Of a DNA stretch of 64,000 nt, positions 38,413-50,145 are shown piece after piece. Below the pieces are notes generated by a model. It was not told the DNA's origin and did no database searches. It saw only the letters and a list, made by a program, of their open reading frames with translations. A program made the position numbers and the translations under genes. Position 1 is the stretch's first letter. Every line of letters starts with the position of its first letter. The DNA comes from Rhabdophis nuchalis (taxonomy: Eukaryota > Chordata > Lepidosauria > Squamata > Natricidae), in assembly GCA_039707465.1 (NCBI GenBank), contig CM077647.1:119476610-119540609 (forward strand), read 5' to 3'.

Positions 38413-38754
38413 GGCGCAGAGGATGTCGATGCCTTGCAATGCAGATAGCTGGAGGGACTCCTCTATGCCTTCCCTTCCTTTCCCCTCATTCCTGGGGTTC
38501 TGAGGAAGTTGATGGCGGAGGGGGCGGAGGTCATTGTAGTAGCTCCCTACTGACCCTGGTGGCCTGGTTCATGGATCTCATAGACCTGTCCATGTCCCGC
38601 CATTGGAGGACTCCATGGGGGTAGGTGGCTCTGGGTCAGGGGGCCCTGAGTCATCCAGAGCCCCAGTGGCTTCAACTGACTGCCTGGTGCTTGAGCAGAA
38701 ACAGTTGAGGCCGGCCAATTTCTTGGCCAGAGTGATCAAGACAATTGAGGCGTC

Positions 38755-39621
38755 ATGAAGGCAATCCACCAGCCGCATTCACAATGCTACATGGTTCTAG
38801 TTTGTGTCCTGGTGCCAGTCCATGCAAGTGGAGCTGGCAATGACTTTGGCACCGGAGGGAGGGGGACTTTCTCACAGCACCCTATTAAGAGGTTTTTTTG
38901 GGGAGAGGCTAAATTCATCGGTTCCCTACATGGGAACCTGCCCATGGTTCTTCAGGCACTGACTGAGGCTCCCTTCAAGCCTTTGAGGACGGTGAGTCTT
39001 CAGTTTCTCATCCTTAAGGTGATTTTCCTGCTGGCAATTATCTCTGCTGGGCACATTTCTGAGCTCAGTGCTCTGTCATCTAGGGCTAACCTGTGCACAT
39101 TTCAGAACAACAGGGTCGTTCTTAGGCTTGACCCTTCATTCTTGCCCAAGGTTAACTCTCCCTTCCATAGAGCTCAGGAGGTGGATCTCCCATACTTCTG
39201 CCCAGCACTCTTCAGGGAGTGGGAACGTTCCTGGCGTCGCCTGGATGTGCGAAGAGCGCTGCATATCTATCTGAAAAGCACCTCTTCTTTCCGAAGGTCG
39301 GAGGTGATCTTTGCCTCCTTCCAGCCCTCTATCCTAGGAGCAAGGGTGTCCCCAGCTACCATCAGCAGATAGATTACGTTAGCCATCGCTAGGGCATATG
39401 AGGCACGTAGGCTTCTGGTGTCGGCTGGCATCACGGAACACTCCGCTAGGAGTGCGGCCATGTCTACAGCCTGGTTGACTCAGGCGCCCATCGAGGATAT
39501 TTGTAGGGCGGCCACCAGGGCTTTGCCCTTGCCTTTCATCAGGCACTACCGGCTGGACGTTTACACTTCAGTTGAGGCTTCTTTCAGTAGAAGGATACTG
39601 CAGGAAGTGCTGGACACTTGA
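38755..39621 (+). pseudogene. DIRS tyrosine recombinase, broken
   Basis: The frame at 38755-39372 includes LKVIFLLAIISAGHISELSA, where the family usually has an R in A-x-R-x-S-E-L. Here H replaces the arginine, at least in this copy. A TAG interrupts the frame at about 39370, and a second frame (39418-39621) supplies HSARSAAMSTAWLTQAPIED and FIRHYRLDVY, the conserved H-x-x-R and final Y region. The enzyme normally integrates a circular DNA intermediate. This copy is inactive. Confidence 0.85.
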
Positions 39622-39647
39622 GGGGCTCAGCCCCATTGATTCCCTCC

Positions 39648-40037
39648 CAGGGACACCAAGCTTTGATATGTCCCACCAGTGACTCATCCCATAGGATACT
39701 TCAGAGAATGTCAGTTGGTCTTACCTAAACTGCATTTCTTGAAGTACTGTGGGATGAGTCACTTCCTACCCTAGTTGGTACGCATTTTCGGCATGAGGGG
39801 TCCTGAGCCAGGCTTTAGTGGCTGTTGGGTTGGTCAGGGTCCTGAGGTTGGGGTGTTGTCTTTCCTATATCCTTCCTTCCCATGTTCTTTTTTGGAGCAC
39901 TGATTTTAGATTAAAGTGGAGCCATGCAGAGGAAGTAGAGGGGAGTGGCCTCAACTTTAACCTCAGTCTCTTGGACATGAGAATAACCATCAGTGACTCA
40001 TCCCACAGTACTTTGAGAAATGCAGTTCAGGTAAGAC
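39648..40037. repeat. DIRS internal complementary region and right ITR
   Basis: 39648-39775 carries sequence complementary to the outer ends (ccagtgactcatcccatagg, then actgtgggatgagtcact). 39918-40037 is the right inverted repeat. Together they allow the circularisation scheme used by DIRS elements. Confidence 0.8.
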
Positions 40038-41030
40038 CAAATGACATATACCAAAGAATGTTCTCCAATGCTCTTTAAAACTTGGCATAAATATGCAAAT
40101 TCTACAGATTTACTCAATGAGATAGCAGGAAAGAAATGAACAACTTTCAGGATAAAACCTGGCAAGTATGAAAAAACAATGAATGTAGGCCCAGTGCAAA
40201 GGTCAGTAAAGCCTAATTTATCCATTACTGCTATAGATAGCAATTTTGTTGTACTCCAAAAACTGTTTTGCAGACCTTGGTCAGTCATGGGAAGAGGCTG
40301 TTACATGAAGCTATTGGCAGCCAGGTAAGCTATGTGGCTGTTAGCTTTTCTTTCATTTGTGAATGAAGCATACGTAGGGACAAAGACGGAGTGCAAAAGA
40401 GGGCAAAAATCTGGGTGCGTCTTATACTCCGAATGTAGCTTCACCCACCCGCTCCCTGTGTCACATTTTTGGGTGATTCCATGCGACGAGCCTGATTCCC
40501 GAAGCAGCCGGGGAATGGCGTTCAAAGCCTTCTCAATGAAAGCATTTTTGGGCGGCAGAACCACGATCCCCTCTCAATTAAAAAAAGGGCGTGTGCGGGG
40601 GCCAAACAAGTGCATCGTGTTTCAGGTGGCAGGCAGTTCCAGCACGCGCTGCCACCTGAAAATGCTTTCATTCCTAGTTCCCCGGTGGACATCGCAGAGC
40701 CATGTGCCCTCCTCCTCCTCTACAGACTTGTTTTCTGTTTTCTCTTGGACAGCATCGGTGGCTGGAGGAAGCAGGGAGAAAAGCGAGAGGGCAGCGCGGT
40801 CGGGCGAGGGTGCAGGCACAGAGACAGATTAGAAGCAGCCAGCCGATTGCCGGCTTGCCGGCTCAGCTGCTGGCCACCCGGAGTACACAGGCAGCAAAGG
40901 AATCCTCATGTAACATGTTCAGGCATAATTTGGGGGTGGCAGATGAGGCAGGGCAGGGCAGGGGATGGGGTGAGGTGAGGTGGGGCACACATCTTACTTG
41001 AGTCCGGATCTATTTATGAACGTGGTTCAT
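40038..41030. other. Spacer with DNA-transposon-like fragment
   Basis: Between the two DIRS copies. At about 40410 'gtgcgtcttatactccga' resembles the terminus of the TIR element at 3767-4324 (gtgcgtcttataaactga). From 40440 to 41000 the sequence is GC-rich. The frames of 99-166 residues are low-complexity overlaps without recognisable domains. It may be the interior of a related transposon. I found no second terminus. Confidence 0.4.
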
Positions 41031-41725
41031 TTCAACCTGGGCCTTTGGGCCGTAAGGTTTCATCGTCGACCATCAGCAGGTGGTTGCGGGCCTGCATTAA
41101 GATGACTTACGAAAACCAGGGCAGACTTGTTCCAGGCAAGGTGTTGGCTCATTCCACCAGAAGTGCCGCAACTACAGCAGCTTGGGCCACACAGGCCTCT
41201 ATCTTAGACATTTGCAGAGCAGCGACGTGGGCATCCCCCGCTGCCTTTATTAGGAATTACAAGATTGACTCATTTGCCTCAGCCGAGGCCTCGTTTGGAA
41301 GGAGGGTGTTACAACAAGTTGCCTCGGCTCCTGTCATGTCTGACACAAACTCTTCCCGCCCTGGGACACAATAGCTTGGATATGTCCCATCCTTGGACTC
41401 TCCAAGCAGCACTATGGAGAACGACCGTTGTCTTACCTGAACGGTCCTTCTCGTAGCGCTGCGGGAGAGTCCAAGACCCACCCAGGGTGTAGATCAGGTG
41501 CCTGTAATCTGTGCTGTTTTGATTCTAGTTCGGATGTCCTGTTCATGAGAGGCATTCGTTTTTTAAAACTGACCACAGAGAGCCAGAGGAGGCGTGGTCA
41601 AAGAAATTGACACTCAGTCCTAGGGCAGCGAGGCTGATTTTACCCATCCTTGGACTCTCCCGCAGTGCTACGAGAAGGACCGTTCAGGTAAGACAACGGT
41701 TGTTCTCCATGAAAAGCCGGCATGA
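41030..41725 (+). mobile_element. Second DIRS remnant (recombinase end)
   Basis: 41045-41374 encodes a recombinase C-terminus (SSSTISRWLRACIKMTY, HSTRSAATTAAWATQAS and FIRNYKIDSFASAEASFG) in one open frame. Its internal complementary region at 41385-41480 (ccttggactctcc...gttgtcttacctgaacggtc) matches, inverted, the right terminal repeat at about 41645-41720. The terminal sequence differs from that of the 33-40 kb element, so this is a different DIRS family. Confidence 0.85.
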
Positions 41726-41729
41726 GGGT

Positions 41730-42730
41730 TTCTGAGCATTCTCTCAAAATCACTCAATAATGGATTTGTTATGATTACCTTACCCCATCATCAAATTCGC
41801 TTAAAAGTGGTGGAGTCTTTTTAGGAATGGGGCAGAATTATAGAACTATCTTATGAAGGAAATATAATTGGCTCCTTCAATGCTTGTTTTAATTAAATTT
41901 GAAAAGGTATTTTTCTTCATGCAATATATTATTAATATTTTAAGTTTTTAATGTCATAAAAACCTTTTTTGCATTGATTTACTGAAATACTTTTATATTA
42001 GGATTAAATGTCATGATTTTAACACTGTTATTTTGTGATTTAGCATATGTCTTCAAATTTAGCATATTTTTCATTTTTCATTGTTTTTATTGATTATTTA
42101 AAATGTCCCTTGATTTGGATGATCTTGAAAATGATAAGCAGAGTTAGTTCCATGAGAGCTTATCCGGAAATCCCAAGACTAAGCTGGAAATTTAACAAAG
42201 TATTTTAGAAGCAGTGAGGGGCAAATCACATTTACAATGGATATTAAAAAGTCTACACACCCTTGTTAAAATTCCAGGTTTAGAGATATAGAAAAATCAG
42301 ACCAAAATAAAGAACTTCAATTTTTTTTCAACCTTTAATATAATATATGTATATGCTGTACAATTCAGTTGAAAAACAAACTGAAATCGTCTAGGAGGAA
42401 AATAATAAGTGATTAGGAGGAAAAAATTATCTGAAGGGAGAATTTAGTGTACTTTGTGATATACAATAAGTAGATATTTTTTTCCTTCTGTGTGAAAATA
42501 ATGTAGTATTTTAATTTTGCCAGGAGATGGCAGATCAGAGCAATAAAGTATTTGCTAATATAATGGCTGTCTGGCTAAACTCACCTATATAGCAGAGTAC
42601 TAAAGTTCTTGTTCCTGTAACTTTAATTGGTGAAAATGATGCCTTACTGTACAATTGTTTTTGAGTCAAGATACCTCAAATGGGTTAACTTACAGATGTG
42701 TCCAAAATCAAGGACCCCTGAGTCCCATGG
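41730..42730. other. DBF4B intron segment, no features
   Basis: AT-rich. No exon or repeat family was recognised. Several expected DBF4B exons remain unlocated, and none could be supported here. Confidence 0.4.
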
Positions 42731-42738
42731 ACTTGAAA

Positions 42739-43310
42739 TTTATTTATTTATTTATTTATTTTATTTATTTATTTAAATTTATATCCCGCCCTTCTCCACA
42801 AAGGACCCAGGGCGGCGCACAGGAAATTTAAAACATACAAAATACAATAAATATAATTTTAAAAAACTATTAAATAAACCTATCCTGCGCTAAAACTAAA
42901 TTTCAAAAACCCAGTTTAAAACTATCTAAAAGTCCCCATGGGAGGTTAGGCTAGGCCGGCTTGTTGAAAGAAATATGTCTTAAGACATTGGCGGAAGAGG
43001 CGGAGGTCGGTGATGGTACGTAATTCAGGGGGTAGGTCATTCCAGAGGGCTGGCCCCGCCACAGAGAAGGCTCTCCCCCTGGGTGTCGCCAGTCGACATT
43101 GTCCGGCCGACGGCACCCTGAGGAGGCCCTCTCTGTGGGAGCGTATCGGTCTAAGGGATGTATGGGGCAGGAGGCGGTCTCGCATATAACTAGGCCCCGA
43201 GCCATGGAGCGCTTTAAAGATAGTTGTCAAAACCTTGAAGCGCACTCGAAAGGCCACAGGAAGCCAATGCAGCTCGCGCAGGATCGGTGTTATGTGGGAG
43301 CATCTAGTGG
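42739..43310 (-). mobile_element. L2-clade LINE 3' end, antisense
   Basis: An (ATTT)n tail at 42739-42775, then the 3' UTR. A minus-strand frame of 103 codons (42946-43257) follows with VRFKVLTTIFKALHGSGPSY and AFSVAGPALWNDLPPELRT. It is 5'-truncated at about 43310. It is nearly identical to the corresponding part of the 51-53.5 kb copy. Confidence 0.9.
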
Positions 43311-43314
43311 CAAA

Positions 43315-44040
43315 CTTGGCAAACTTTATGAAATACTTTATGACAAAAATACTTTATAAAATGTTTTATGACAGTATACAAAATACGTAGCATAAAGCAT
43401 TTCCTGGGATCAACTCTTGATGTGTGACTGCTCTGTAGTTCAAGATGGGCTGCTTTCAAGGTAGATCCATCTCTGAATATCTCCCAGAATTTTAAAGAAC
43501 CTTTGCAGTAAAAGTAGTACATTGAAAGCTCTGTAATTGTTGAAAGCATTGGGGAGTCTGATAAGTAAATAATTCTTAAATGATAAATCAAGGGTGATGG
43601 GTTCTATGATATTTGATTACTGCTGAAAAATATTTTATTGTCAGTAACTTCTATGCTTTAGCAGTGTGATGTGTACTGTAATCATTATTAGATAAAGGTA
43701 CCATAATCTCTGTTATGAAAAGACTAAGTAGTGGGGAAAGTTGGGCTTTTTTTGGTGGGGGAGAAGGTGCCAAGTCTCATTTCAGCTGACTAATATAACC
43801 TTAATTGGGCCACAAAGCAACAAAGCAAAACACAACACAAAGCAAATTATTTTTTCTACGATGGGCATAGAGACTGCATATTATATTTACCTGTAGGTAA
43901 ATATATATTATACTGGACGACTATCCATAACCTTTAGAAGGGGAACCAGTGTTCCTTTATATCTTATTTTAATCTGTCTGTCATTTATATCATTTTGGAA
44001 AGCTGAAATAAAGAAAAGATTTAGTTAAGAGGAGGAGAAA
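43315..44040. other. DBF4B intron segment, no features
   Basis: No recognisable exon or repeat. A short stretch at 43800-43860 has repeated 'caaagcaa' units. Confidence 0.35.
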
Positions 44041-44043
44041 ATT

Positions 44044-45775
44044 ATATTGCTGTCCATCCATCCATCCATCCATCCATCAAATTTATTGGCCACCCATCTT
44101 ACAATAGGGTAACTGTGGGTGGCTTGCAGTCATTAAAATACATAGACATTAAAATATAAATAAATTAAACCCAAACATTAAAAGCAAAGGTTACACGGGA
44201 GGGTGGGGATGGAATGGGGGGAGGTGGGATCTGTTACTTGATCAATCCCCTCCACTATGCTGTTTCCCCATTGGGAACCAAAGCCAACTGGAAGGGCCAT
44301 GTCTTCAGGCCCTTGTGAAAGGACAGGAGAGTTGGAGCCAATGTCACATTGGGAGCAAGATATGCCAAAGAGCAGGAGCAACAGCAGAGAAGGCCCTCCT
44401 CCTGGATCCTACCAGCCAGAAAAATCAGGCTGATGGGGCCCACAGCATGCCTTCTCTACCAGCATGAGTGGGACGGGCCAATCCAACTGGGGTGACACAC
44501 TTCCTCAAGTAACCTGGATCCATGCCATAAAGGGCTTTAAAGGTGATCACCAACACCTTGAATTGTACCTGGAAGGAGTCTGGCAACCAACTCAGCTCAC
44601 AGAGCAGCAGTGTTACAGGGGCCATTGTTGGGCCTTACAAAACTGCCCACACTGCTGTACTCTGCACCAGCTGTAGCTTCTGAAAGCTCTTCAAGGCTAG
44701 CCCTATCTAGAGCAGATTACAATAGTCCAGCTGTGAGATGACCAGGAAATAAGCAACTGAGCAAAGGGAATCCTGATCCAGGAAGGATCGCAACTGGCAC
44801 ACAACACAGAATGGATTTCCCAGCCATGACTGCCACCCACTCCTCAAGCAGGAGTTGTGAGTCTGGTAGAACATGGGTCCCCAATCCTGATCCGCGGCCC
44901 ACTACTGGGCTGTAGCCTATTTACAACCAGACTGCAGGCCAGGGAACACATAAGCGTGTAGCTTAATTTGCATGAGTGGCAGGTCAGAGCAGACACACAC
45001 AGCTGTACTTATGGAGTGGTGGGCCAACATGCACACGCTGCATGTGCATGTGTGCCAGCCCACCATTTGCACAGCCTGGTTCCCCTATTTCCCCCTCCTC
45101 CCTGATAGACTGCCAAGCTGCACAAGTTTGGGAATGCTGCAATAGAGGTCCCAAGTTGCAGACTGGATTTTTCTGGGCCAGTGCCAGCCAGAGTCAAAAA
45201 TAACAAAGTCCCCTGTACCCAAAGGCGTTTGGTTTGATAATGGTTAAGTCAAAGCCTGTTGTCCCCCATCCAGGCCCCCACAGCCTTCTGGCACAGCGAG
45301 AGGGTGACCACAGCATCACCTGGGTCACCAGAAATGGAAATACAGAGTTGGGTGTCATCAAAATACTCTAGATACTTCAACCTGTGATGACAGATGATCT
45401 CATGCAGCGATTTTCATATAGCTGTTGAAAAGAAGTGGAGAAAGTATAGAGTCCTGTGACGCACCAAGGGCTGGACCTCTCATTCCCTATCAATACTGAT
45501 TGGGAATGGCCAAGGAGAAAGGAACTGTGCCTCCAGGCCCCATAGGTGACCCAAAAGGATACCATAGTCAATGGTATTGAAAGCTGCTGAGAGGTGAAGA
45601 AGAGCAAGGATGGTTGCATTGTTCCCATTCCGCTCTTGCCAGAGATTATCAACAAGTGTGACCAATACCATTTCTGTCCCATAACCAGGACTGGATCCTG
45701 ACTGAAAGGGGTCCAAATAATCCATTTCATCCAGGACCCTCTGCAGCTGCCAGGTCATCACCTTTTCCATTTAAC
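44044..45775 (-). mobile_element. Old L2-like LINE, antisense, with nested insert
   Basis: It starts with a (CATC)n tail at 44044-44076. On the minus strand, broken frames give LLCELSWLPDSFQVQFKVL (44425-44625) and, further upstream, EMDYLDPFQSGSSPGYGTEM with LHLSAAFNTIDYGILLGHL (45480-45770), the RT region of the L2 clade. It is clearly more diverged than the other copies. A different repeat (44873 to about 45190) interrupts it. Confidence 0.75.
44873..45190 (+). mobile_element. hAT-like fragment nested in L2
   Basis: 'atgggtccccaatcctgatc' followed by 'gcggcccactactgggctgt' resembles the left end of a widespread vertebrate hAT family. The right terminus was not found. Old L2 sequence resumes to the right of about 45190. 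Confidence 0.5.
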
Positions 45776-46089
45776 TAGATCTGGTTTTTATTTCAACTTT
45801 TTCAAATCTAGTGCTCCCTTGATGTGTTGCATTTTGATTTATTTATTTTCCAGCCAAATAGCTACATGTGATAATATTTAATATCTTCCTATGGAGCTTA
45901 AAGACATAGCATAGTCACTTGAAGAATTGACAGAATTGTGATTAAACCTTGTCTCAATTCTCCCGTTTCCTTACAAAGACGAGGAATTAAGAAGAAACAT
46001 TTTGCGTTGTTTCCTTCAACTATCTTTGAAAAGAATGTGATATTTTCCCTTCAAGAAACGTTATTGTACATACAAAGATTATCCAAGAA

Positions 46090-46388
46090 ATTTTTGGCAT
46101 CAAGTGCTAAAATTGGAGCATGCGTGCACCGGAGCGCCAGAACCCGAAAGAGAATAGCTTGCCAGTGCGCATGTGCATGGCAGCCAGCTGCTCTTCTGGG
46201 TTCTGTCATGTGCATGCACACCAGACAACTGGTCTGGTGCACATCTTCATTGGCCAGATGTTTTCTTCTGGACCAGCTGGCCGGCCTGCATGTGTGCCAG
46301 AAGAGCAGCTGCCTCCTGCGTGCATGTGCCCACAGAGAGGGCTCTATGTGCCACCTCTGGCACATGTGCCATAGGTTCACCATCATGG
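46090..46388 (-). mobile_element. hAT-like fragment, reversed
   Basis: The right side, read on the minus strand, begins 'catgatggtgaacctatggc' and resembles the element starting at 8911 (cagtgatggcaaacc). The interior is rich in 'catgtgca'/'gcatgcgtgc' motifs. The other terminus is lost. Frames of 73-156 residues across it are chance. Confidence 0.5.
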
Positions 46389-46878
46389 ATATAGACCATT
46401 CTTTCTAGTGCCAGACAAATGCCTGCCAGAGTATCTCAAGGTCGAAATTATTGTGACTTCCATTCACCTCATATGGATGACTCCTATAATAGTGTTTGGT
46501 TATCATAGAAATTGGGGGAAGGGTCTCATCATGAAAGTAAAAGTTAATTGAAAGATCTTTGTTTTTGTTTTTGTTTCAGCAGATTGCAAAATGTTAAATG
46601 ATCAAATGGCATGCAGAATGTCAAATAAATTCCAATATTATAGGATAGCAGCTATCCAATAGCTGATGAAAATTAGAAGTTGATTTGAAGAGAGCAAAGT
46701 CAGATAATCATCTCTTCCAAGGCTCTGGAGGCACAACATAAACCACAGTTCAGATACCTAGTGACATAATTGACTAAAAAGACCGGAGACAAATCAGTCC
46801 CTGTTCAGTTGCATATTATTTGGATAGCAGGCCGCTTGCTTCTGAAGATGCCAGCCACAGTTGCTGGCAAAATCTGTC

Positions 46879-47120
46879 ATCTAGACCAGGGGTAATCAAC
46901 CTTTTTATACCTACGGCTCACTTTTGTATCTCCATTAGTAGTAACATTTTCTAACCGCCCACCGGTTCCACAGTAATGGTGATTTATAAAGTAGGAAAAT
47001 CAATTAAATTTTAAAAAGGGAATTGCTTTAGTATCGGACAAAACCTTTACTGCCCACCATAAAAGCTGGAACGTCCACTAGTGGGCGGTAGGGACCAGGT
47101 AGACCACCACTGATCTAGAC
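46879..47120. mobile_element. Non-autonomous hAT element, 226 bp, 8-bp TSD
   Basis: The element at 46887-47112 begins caggggtaatcaacc and ends agaccaccactg. It is flanked by the exact 8-base duplication atctagac (46879-46886 and 47113-47120). The terminal repeats are short and imperfect. The interior has two inverted 'accgcccaccggtt' / 'agtgggcggt' blocks. Confidence 0.9.
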
Positions 47121-47710
47121 ATTGTCACTAAACCTGAAGCTCAGTACTGCCATTATCTATGAAAACCTTCACCAGTATATTGATAGTCATTGTCTGCCAC
47201 ATAAGCTCTCTATGCCTAGACTGACCCCAGGAATCATAAAGATACACTACATGAGAATGATCCTCATCATTCCCATTTAGTACAATTTATTAATGTATTA
47301 ACTTGTATACTGCCTGGCTTTTGATGACTCTGGGTGGCTCATAATAATCAAACATTTGCATTTCATGTATAGTTTGCATTTTTGAAATGCTTGCTCTGGT
47401 TTAGAATCTTGCCTTATCTTAACATGTTTTCTTAGTTTAGGAGAAAGTGCTTGCTTCTGGATCCCTACTTTTAAAAAGTGAGTAGAGAAAGTGTTTGTTT
47501 AGAAATGCTAGATGTAGTGATCTGGTTTGTCCCCTTTTGGTTGCAACTGGCAGAGATTCTGAGTTTTCATTGTGACTTGGTTGCTCATCTTGATATACTC
47601 CGCGCTTAAATGAGAAAAGGCTTCAGAAGGAAGCAATTTAATTCAAAATCAACCCTTTCCCCCACTCCCCAGCAACATGTTTTTTTTCTTCTCTTTTTTG
47701 AAATGGAAAG

Positions 47711-47828
47711 AAAACACACTGCTTCAGAAGACCATTGCTTCCAAAATGAGGTCAGGAAAGTTGATCCTCTTGCATGAGGATGGTACTATGACCGAAGTAC
47801 AAAAAGAGAAGACTCATGGTCTCTCTAG
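47711..47828 (+). CDS. DBF4B: DBF4B-like exon (LLQKxI and ILHxD region)
   Basis: After a long pyrimidine tract and a weak 'gaaatggaaag' acceptor, the frame reads NTLLQKTIASKM then RSGKLILLHEDGTMTEVQKE. This aligns with the DBF4/DBF4B segment (G)KxLLQKAI followed by WGVRILHVDEMMxHVQQ, which lies between motifs N and M. The frame is open. The donor may be CTCTCTAG|gttttt at 47829, which is not a strong site. The conserved W before the ILHxD segment is replaced and the spacing is shorter than in mammals. Confidence 0.5.
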
Positions 47829-48021
47829 GTTTTTTTCCCCCCTGTCCAACCTTCTTTCTCATATTTACTGGAGAACTGAAATACGGTGCCATATTTATTT
47901 CTCTCTCTCTAGCAAACCTATACAACTGCTAGAAAGGAGAAAAGGTGCGGTGGAACTTATAGGGAAAAATATCAACCTTGAGAAATGCCTTCCAGGAGGT
48001 TGATATTCTTCCTTCAAAAGT

Positions 48022-48114
48022 ATGTGTGTGTGTGTGTGTGAAGGAACAAGACAAATGTTCCTCAGATTGCAATCAGATTGCAATTCCTCAGATTGCAATC
48101 AGATTGCAATTCCT
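48022..48114 (+). repeat. (GT)n and 28-bp tandem duplication
   Basis: A GT run at about 48022-48042 is followed at 48059-48114 by two copies of a 28-base unit built from 'cctcagattgcaatca' and 'gattgcaatt'. The unit itself contains two gattgcaat copies. Confidence 0.75.
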
Positions 48115-48119
48115 GGTTA

Positions 48120-49055
48120 GGCTCCTCCCTGCCAACCAGAATGTTAGTCTAGAGAGTTATATTGTTTTTTTCTGATGGAAAACATCACTCTTGCCAGATC
48201 ATTTTGACCTGTCACAGTGACTGGTTGGTAATGAAATGGTAACTGTACAACGACAATATGTCTTGAACAAACAGCAGTTTGCCTTGGCACCATAGCAAGA
48301 AAAGTGGGTGGATGAAGTAGAAAACACCAATTCAGTTAAGTGATAATAACCAATAATAACTTTAGAGAAGATTTGGTGACAACAAGCAAGAGAAATGATT
48401 GGAGAACCTTTTGTGAGAATGAATGCTGGATAAACTTACTACTGTTGATTCACCTCAGACTCCAAGTTTTTAAGTCCTCTCTTAACGCCAGTAACTGTTC
48501 ACCGTTGGGAATTTTAGCATTGGCTTTGCCTATCCAGCTTCTCCTTACCATACTGGCTAATTCTTCTGGGAAATGTTTAAATGTTTCCTAATACCTGAAT
48601 GGGTTTTCATTGTGTGCCTAACAAAGCCGAAGCCCATCTCCTGTTCTCTCGAGATATGCTGTTGGGGCTGCCAGCCCTGGATAGTGTCCCGCTCACTAAC
48701 AATGCTGTATTGGCTTAGTGCTGGCACTGTGCCTACTCATGAGGCAGACTGTTGTTTTAATATAATAATCGTCTTGTTGCACAGTGTTTAAGTAACGGTC
48801 ACCTGCACTAGCTTGCTCAGCTGTTTCTTGCAGAGTTGGCTGCTTTAGCTAGAACCCCCAGCCTGAAAGAGCTCACTATTTAATTTTAAAGAGAAATGAT
48901 AGAATGTGTTTTTTCTGATTTCCTCTAGTCTTTCTTCCAAACCAAAACTGGAAATTGATATCTATGCTTTTTCTTATATTTTGATAGCTGCCAAATATTG
49001 TTTCTCCCTCTTCACTCTTTATCTTTTATTTCTCGTAGTGAGGCTGAGTCCACCA
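48120..49055. other. DBF4B intron segment, no features
   Basis: No exon or repeat family recognised. The short frames at 48340-48791 and 48906-49136 lack similarity to anything I know. Confidence 0.35.
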
Positions 49056-49059
49056 TATG

Positions 49060-50145
49060 TGAAAATAAGTAAGGTTCTACATTTAGGCAAGAAAAAAAAT
49101 GCACAAGTACAATATAGGTGGTACCTTGCTCAATAGCAGTAACTGTGAAAGGGATCTTGGAGTCCCTAGCGTACAACCATTTAAATATGAGCCACAGTGT
49201 ACAGCAGCTGCCAAAAAAGCCAACACAGTTCTAGGCTGCATAAACAGAGGGATAGAATCAAGATCACGTGAAGTGTTAATACTACTTTATAATGCCTTGG
49301 TAAGACCACACTTGGAATACTGCATTCAATTTTGGTCGCCACTCTAGAAAGAGTGCAGAGAAGAGCAACAAAGATGATTAAGGGACTGGAGGCTAAAACA
49401 TATGAAGAACGGTTGCAGGAACTGGGTATGTCTAGTTTAATGAAAAGAAGGACTAGGGGAGACATGATAGCAGTGTTCCAATATCTCAGGGGTTGCCACA
49501 AAGAAGAGGGAGTCAAACAACAAGCAATGCCGGCTGGCGACTCCTAGGGGGAGAGCCTTCTCTGTGGCAGCTCCTGCCCTCTGGAATGACCTGCCCCCTG
49601 ACCTACGGACAATCATGGACCTGTGCCAGTTCCGTCAGGCCTTGAAGACCCATTTGTTTCGTGTGGCTGGCCTGGCGTAGTTTTTAAATTGTTTTAGTAA
49701 AGGTTTTTAACAGGATTTTAGTCAGGCTAGCTATTTAATAGACTTTTAACTGTATTTTATGTTTTATATCATTGACTTTTATTAGTGCCTGTACACCGCC
49801 CTGAGTCCCGGAAGGGAGAAGGGCGGTATAAAATTTTAATAAATAAATAAATAAAACTATTCGCCAAGGCATGTGAGGGTAGAACAAGAAGCAATAGGTG
49901 GAAACTAATCAAGGAGAGAAGCAACTTAGAACTGAGGAGAAATTTCCTGACAGTTAGAACAATTAGTCAGTGGAACAGCTTGCCTCCAGAAGTTGTGAAT
50001 GCCCCAACACTGGAAGTCTTTAAGAAGATGTTGGATCGCCATTTGTCTGAAATGGTATAGGGCTTCCTGCCTAGGCGGGGGGTTGGACCAGAAGACCTCC
50101 AAAGTCCCTTCCAACTCTGCTATTGTATTGTATTGTATATGTGAA
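49060..50145 (+). mobile_element. CR1 LINE 3' part, split by an L2 insertion
   Basis: Sense CR1 coding sequence: 49099-49347 encodes CERDLGVPSVQPFKYEPQ and [15 protein letters not shown], and 49332-49516 encodes [20 protein letters not shown] and [11 protein letters not shown]. The CR1 is interrupted at about 49524 and resumes at about 49858 ('ctaatcaaggagagaagcaa'). Its 3' end is ggttggaccagaagacctcc and its ATTGT-repeat tail ends at about 50137. One frameshift separates the two halves. Confidence 0.88.
49524..49857 (+). mobile_element. L2-clade LINE 3' end nested in CR1
   Basis: Begins 'atgccggctggcgactccta', encodes AFSVAAPALWNDLPPDLRT-like sequence, and has the 3' UTR 'gccctgagtcccggaaggga' and 'gggcggtataaaattttaat'. 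It ends in an AATA-repeat tail. It is inserted in the sense orientation inside CR1. Confidence 0.88.

Larger units (their letters stand above)
33004..40037 (+). mobile_element. DIRS-type tyrosine-recombinase retrotransposon
   Basis: An element of about 7 kb including a 2-kb L1-like insertion. The left terminal repeat (33004-33125, 'gggatgagtcactgatggtt') is found inverted at the right end (39918-40037, 'aaccatcagtgactcatccc'). An internal complementary region at about 39648-39775 repeats 'actgtgggatgagtcact'. In order it carries a gag-like region, RT plus RNase H (about 37200-38400) and a tyrosine recombinase (about 38780-39621). Inverted termini, an internal complementary region and YR in place of integrase define DIRS elements. 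Frames are broken in many places, so it is inactive. Confidence 0.9.

Noticed and set aside
46051..46408. Cysteine- and histidine-rich frames up to 156 residues
   Set aside because: They lie in a reversed hAT-like fragment rich in TGCATG motifs, which explains the composition.
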